DNA of 64,000 nt from NCBI GenBank assembly GCA_945865365.1, contig CAMBDL010000003.1, forward strand, positions 1-64,000, read 5' to 3'. Each line of letters starts with the position of its first letter. Within the stretch, counting starts at the first letter, position 1. Below the pieces are notes generated by a model. It was not told where the DNA came from. It saw only the letters and a program-made list of their open reading frames with translations, and did no database searches. Shown here one piece after another: positions 60,694 to 64,000 of the stretch. The position numbers and the translations under genes were made by a program. The DNA comes from Streptomyces griseus (GTDB lineage Bacteria > Actinomycetota > Actinomycetes > Nanopelagicales > Nanopelagicaceae).

Positions 60694-62648
60694 TATTTAT
60701 AAGGCGCTGGAACTGTAAACTTGGCAATTGGTAGGGTGGCATGGGCACCCAGCGAGTTAGTTGTCACGGCCTTAATCTCAATTTTCTTCTTCCCAAACTC
60801 CACGGGATCAAGAAAAATGCTATATGGCGCGCCTGTATCTATCCCTTGAGAGATCCATTTGCTTGTGCCAAGAACTCTGGTAAAGAATTCAACTGATAAC
60901 AAATCTACTGAACTAACTCCCGCTCTTACTCTATAAAAGCCCGTTAGATCATCGGTCCGAATCGATAATTTGCTAACTTTTACCGCTCCCATATCGATTG
61001 CTTTTGATGCTTTAAATACCACCGTAGAGAGTGCTGGTACGGTAAAGCTCACTTTATTTATTTTTGATGTGGCTACTGATTGACCGAGTAATAATTGCCA
61101 ATCGGAGTTTGATGTAGCTGTAGCGACTTCTACAGTTTCATCGGAATCAGAGTTATTAAAGGCCACTATATACTCACGATTTTCAGCGGCCTCCTTCTTT
61201 GATATAACAAAGAGGGCATTCTTAGAATAACGCTGAAGCATTACGCCATTAGCTAAACCTGGATTAGTGCGGCGCAACTCTGAAATCTCTTTTAAGTAAG
61301 TTGCAATCGGGCTGATATGTGTTAACTGAAATGAGTCACCAGTACCTACTGGTGGAGTTCCGATGCGATTTTCTTTCTTCCAAATCTCCACTTGCGTAGC
61401 AAACATGTCTTGTCGCGCCATTTGATCTGAGCCATTATTTGTGCCAGTCATTCCAACTTCATCACCATAATATACAACTGGAATTCCACGTGAAAAATAC
61501 ATTAATGCATTCGCTAAATTCACTCTTGGCAATAACTGACCGGCAGGTTGCAATCGCTTACGATCAAGAATAAAGCCAAGGCGACCTACATCATGGTTTC
61601 CTAAAAATGTAACTAAATTACTAGCTGAAGATGTTGGGCTGGTGTAATAATCATCATTTTCAAAGAGCATGGAAAGCGTTGGCGCATTGGAATATCCTGA
61701 TGCGTACTCTGTTGCACCAGCTTGGAATGGAAAATCTAAGACCGTTTGGATCTTGTTGCGACGCACATATTCCATGAGGTTAAATGTGTTGTAGTCATAC
61801 ACTTCACCAAAGATAGTGAAATCCTTAATACCTACGCTCGTTGCAGCGCTGTGTATTTGTGGTGACCAATTCTTAAAGAAGTTATCGTCTACATGCTTGG
61901 CTGTATCGACTCTAAAGCCAGAGATTCCATAATCTGTGAGCCACTTTGAGTACACCTGCGCCCAGCCCTGCCACACTTGTGGTTTTTCGGTAGCTAGATC
62001 ATCGAGACCATAGAAATCTCCAAGTTTGTTGCAGTTGCCCTCTCCCCAACAACGGCCTATGTCGCCAACATTGTGGTAATTATTCAGGTTATTGAGCCAA
62101 GCGGGCTTCTTGGCACTCTTTGACTCTTCAGGAATATATGCCTGCGTACCGCGATACTTAATAACATCACCAGTGTGGTTAGTGACAATGTCTAAGATTA
62201 TTTTTAAATCTAGCTTTTTAGCGCATGCAGCAAAATTCGACATATCTGCATTACTTCCTAGGTGTGGATCTACATTGAGAAAATCAACACCCCAGTAGCC
62301 GTGATAGCCAGATCCTGCACTAATCGCTTCCTGTTGTGTAACAACAGGAGTTAACCACACTGCAGTAAAACCTAAGGCTTTAATCCGGGCCAAACCATCA
62401 TCTCCCGGCAGGCATGTTCCTGTTAAGCCTTTCAAATCTCCACCATGGTTAAAAGCTGTCAGCGTCTCGTTAAATCCACCAATATTATTATTACTTTTAT
62501 CTCCATCTTTATATCGATCGGGCATAACAAAGTAAATTAAATCTTTTGCCAAACCAACCTTGGGAGATTTAACCGTGGCGCCATAAGAAAGGGTTGAAAT
62601 AGATAAGAGTGCACAAATAAATAGCGCAACAGCGCCTTTGCGCTTCAC
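60690..62648 (-). CDS. Secreted alpha-amylase (GH13)
   Basis: A 652-aa alpha-glucan hydrolase. After the signal peptide (GAVALFICALLSISTLSYGA) come the GH13 regions: I 'DIVTNHTGDV' (about 155), II 'GISGFRVDTAKHVDD' (nucleophile Asp, about 245), III 'FTIFGEVYDYN' (acid/base Glu) and IV 'FLGNHDVGRLG' (transition-state Asp). 'MPDRYKDGDKSNN' is a calcium-binding loop. A beta-sandwich C domain (about 505-560) and a further Fn3-like segment follow. Translation begins at GTG 62648, 2 bp after the malG stop. It supplies maltodextrins to the co-transcribed transporter. Confidence 0.95.
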   Translation of the reverse strand: MKRKGAVALFICALLSISTLSYGATVKSPKVGLAKDLIYFVMPDRYKDGDKSNNNIGGFNETLTAFNHGGDLKGLTGTCLPGDDGLARIKALGFTAVWLTPVVTQQEAISAGSGYHGYWGVDFLNVDPHLGSNADMSNFAACAKKLDLKIILDIVTNHTGDVIKYRGTQAYIPEESKSAKKPAWLNNLNNYHNVGDIGRCWGEGNCNKLGDFYGLDDLATEKPQVWQGWAQVYSKWLTDYGISGFRVDTAKHVDDNFFKNWSPQIHSAATSVGIKDFTIFGEVYDYNTFNLMEYVRRNKIQTVLDFPFQAGATEYASGYSNAPTLSMLFENDDYYTSPTSSASNLVTFLGNHDVGRLGFILDRKRLQPAGQLLPRVNLANALMYFSRGIPVVYYGDEVGMTGTNNGSDQMARQDMFATQVEIWKKENRIGTPPVGTGDSFQLTHISPIATYLKEISELRRTNPGLANGVMLQRYSKNALFVISKKEAAENREYIVAFNNSDSDETVEVATATSNSDWQLLLGQSVATSKINKVSFTVPALSTVVFKASKAIDMGAVKVSKLSIRTDDLTGFYRVRAGVSSVDLLSVEFFTRVLGTSKWISQGIDTGAPYSIFLDPVEFGKKKIEIKAVTTNSLGAHATLPIAKFTVPAPYKY

Positions 62649-62650
62649 CG

Positions 62651-63502
62651 TTAGCCCTTTACTGAACCGGCAGTTAGCCCATTCACAATGTACTTTTGAA
62701 GTGATAAGAAGATAATGACGATTGGAATCGAAGCCAGGATTGATCCAGCTGCAAAAGCTCCCCAGTTGGATGCATATTGACCGCCGATGAACTGCTGTAA
62801 GCCAACGGCAACGGTACGCCCCTGCATCTCGACCAAGAATAATCGCGCGACAATAAACTCATTGAAGGTTCCAATAAAACTCAACAAACACACAACAGCT
62901 AGCACTGGAGTTGCAAGTGGAATAAAAATTAACCAATAAGTCTGAACTGGACTAGCACCATCGATCTTCGCGGCTTCATCGAGCTCAGCAGGAATCGAAT
63001 CTACGAAGCCCTTAAGCAGCCAGATATTCACACCCATCGAGCCACCTAAGTAGACAAGAATCAAACCGGCTTGGCTACCAAGGCCAATACTTGGAGCAAA
63101 CGAGTAAACGCGTTCCATGATTACGTACACAGCAGAGAGAGCTAAAACCGCTGGAAACATCTGGACTAGTAGAAGTAATTGAATGCCGAATTTCTTGCCT
63201 TTAAACTTCAGGCGACTAAATGCAAAAGCTGAGGCTGCACCGATAACTACTGAACTGATCGCCACTACCGAAGCAATAATTAGAGAGTTCTTCACCCACG
63301 ACAAGTATGGAATCTTGGGCGATGAAAAGAGCATCTTGTAGTTTTCCCACGAAATTTCTCTTGGTAGGAAGGAGCTTAACTGAAGGCTTCCACCCGAACT
63401 AAACGAGGATAAGACCACCAAATAGAGTGGAAATATCGCAAAAAGACACATAGAGGTTGCAAATGCGTGACGCCACAGATTTTCTCTCAGCCACTTATTC
63501 AT
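62651..63502 (-). CDS. malG: Maltodextrin ABC transporter permease, MalG type
   Basis: An inner-membrane permease of 283 aa with six spans. The EAA loop 'PAELDEAAKIDGASPVQTYWLIFIPLATPVLA' contacts the ATPase. 'SWENYKMLFSSPKIPYLSWVKNSLIIA' and the C-terminal 'IIFLSLQKYIVNGLTAGSVKG' are typical of MalG. Its ATG overlaps the malF stop (ATGA), and the amylase gene follows by 2 bp, which supports maltose or maltodextrin as substrate. No ATPase gene is in view; actinobacteria often use a shared MsiK. Confidence 0.93.
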   Translation of the reverse strand: MNKWLRENLWRHAFATSMCLFAIFPLYLVVLSSFSSGGSLQLSSFLPREISWENYKMLFSSPKIPYLSWVKNSLIIASVVAISSVVIGAASAFAFSRLKFKGKKFGIQLLLLVQMFPAVLALSAVYVIMERVYSFAPSIGLGSQAGLILVYLGGSMGVNIWLLKGFVDSIPAELDEAAKIDGASPVQTYWLIFIPLATPVLAVVCLLSFIGTFNEFIVARLFLVEMQGRTVAVGLQQFIGGQYASNWGAFAAGSILASIPIVIIFLSLQKYIVNGLTAGSVKG

Positions 63503-64000
63503 CCGAAGGTCTCCATAACTTTAGATTTACGCAGTCCATAGAATGAAATTGACGCTATGAGTAAGAAAATAATGACCGAGATTGCGCTGGCCAAACCAAA
63601 GTCATTCATACCGGTACCAAATGCGATTTGATATGTGTAGCTAATCAAAATATCTGTGGCGCCAGCAATTTCACCATCTAAGGTATCTCTTGGACCACCG
63701 CCAGTCAAAAGATAAATTAGGTTGAAGTTATTAAAATTAAAAGCAAAAGATGCAATAAGTAATGGGGACAAAATCTGTAAAAGAAGCGGCAAAGTTATTC
63801 GTCTAAATACCTGACGTGGATTTGCGCCATCAATAGCTGCCGCCTCTAATAGCTCTGATGGAATCGCTTGCAAAGAGCCAGAGCAGATCAGATAGAAGTA
63901 CGGGAAACCGAGCCATAGGTTTACCAGCAGCACTGCAGCACGCGCGAAGGTTGCGCTAGAGAACCAAGCGATATTAGTATTTAAAATATTATTGATGGCA
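63499..64000 (-). CDS. malF: Maltodextrin ABC transporter permease, MalF type (5' end beyond window)
   Basis: The C-terminal 166 codons of a sugar permease. The ORF track gives 63499-63933 from an internal GTG, but the frame is open to the window edge (AINNILNTNIAWFSSATFARAA...). It shows 'LVNLWLGFPYFYLICSGSLQ', the EAA loop 'PSELLEAAAIDGANPRQVFRRITLPLL' and 'NNFNLIYLLTGGGPRD', a block characteristic of MalF. It pairs with malG; the binding protein MalE is expected upstream, beyond 64000. Confidence 0.92.
   Translation of the reverse strand, partial: AINNILNTNIAWFSSATFARAAVLLVNLWLGFPYFYLICSGSLQAIPSELLEAAAIDGANPRQVFRRITLPLLLQILSPLLIASFAFNFNNFNLIYLLTGGGPRDTLDGEIAGATDILISYTYQIAFGTGMNDFGLASAISVIIFLLIASISFYGLRKSKVMETFG

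Overview
The window looks like a chromosome segment of a small-genome, fairly AT-rich actinobacterium. The best guess is the freshwater acI / Nanopelagicales group; this is inferred from gene order and style, not from a marker gene. From about 22.4 to 50.3 kb the genes follow, from memory, the Mycobacterium tuberculosis order Rv1026 to Rv0991c: ppx, DUF501, ftsB/divIC, eno, lipoprotein, mazG, mfd, glmU, prs, rplY, pth, ispE, ksgA, tatD, metG, rsmI, pmt, a membrane protein, a GNAT, moeA, folate cyclo-ligase and an FmdB-type zinc ribbon. Two usual members, rpfB (between tatD and ksgA) and galU (beside moeA), are absent. Intergenic gaps are short, 1-10 bp overlaps are common and several starts look leaderless.

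Layout. 1-5.8 kb: three secreted proteins on the minus strand. The second is DUF3472-like and the third is an M6-type HExxH metalloprotease; both carry long Ala/Lys/Glu repeats and almost the same C-terminus (KPKPKGC). 6.1-6.7 kb: a tRNA with a UAA anticodon and a small NTF2-like/lumazine-binding-like protein. 6.9-22.4 kb: an accessory, more AT-rich island. It holds (a) a membrane-anchored DnaQ-type exonuclease coupled to a UvrD/HelIV-like helicase with a nuclease-like insertion, zinc ribbons and a Myb-like domain; (b) small unknown proteins; (c) a tightly coupled four-gene operon (MORC/MutL-type GHKL ATPase, a 216-aa unknown, a PLD-SNF2 helicase/nuclease, a 182-aa unknown) facing a C5 cytosine methyltransferase, which I read as a MORC-type restriction-modification system; (d) a putative 2.4-kb integrated mini-element bounded by a 16-bp direct repeat, with iteron-like repeats, an operator-like palindrome, a putative DNA-binding protein and a tyrosine integrase.

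22.4-46.4 kb: housekeeping genes for glycolysis and anaplerosis (eno, ppc), transcription-coupled repair (mfd), nucleotide clean-up and PRPP supply (mazG, prs), cell-wall and isoprenoid precursors (glmU, ispE), translation (rplY, pth, metG, rsmA, rsmI, tRNA-Gln), protein O-mannosylation (pmt) and one-carbon metabolism. 46.4-50 kb: a copC - ctaG/copD - acyl-CoA dehydrogenase operon. 50-58.5 kb: FmdB, a 38-aa protein missed by the ORF track, an MMPL transporter, tRNA-Arg(CCU), a saccharopine dehydrogenase-like / GMC oxidoreductase / SDR operon, a secreted protein and a GGDEF cyclase. 58.5-64 kb: photolyase, an esterase, and a malF-malG-amylase operon for alpha-glucan use that runs off the right edge.

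The most interesting regions are the MORC-type system (12.0-19.4 kb), the mini-element with iterons (19.9-22.4 kb) and the exonuclease/helicase pair (6.9-10.7 kb). No rRNA, CRISPR array or insertion sequence was seen.
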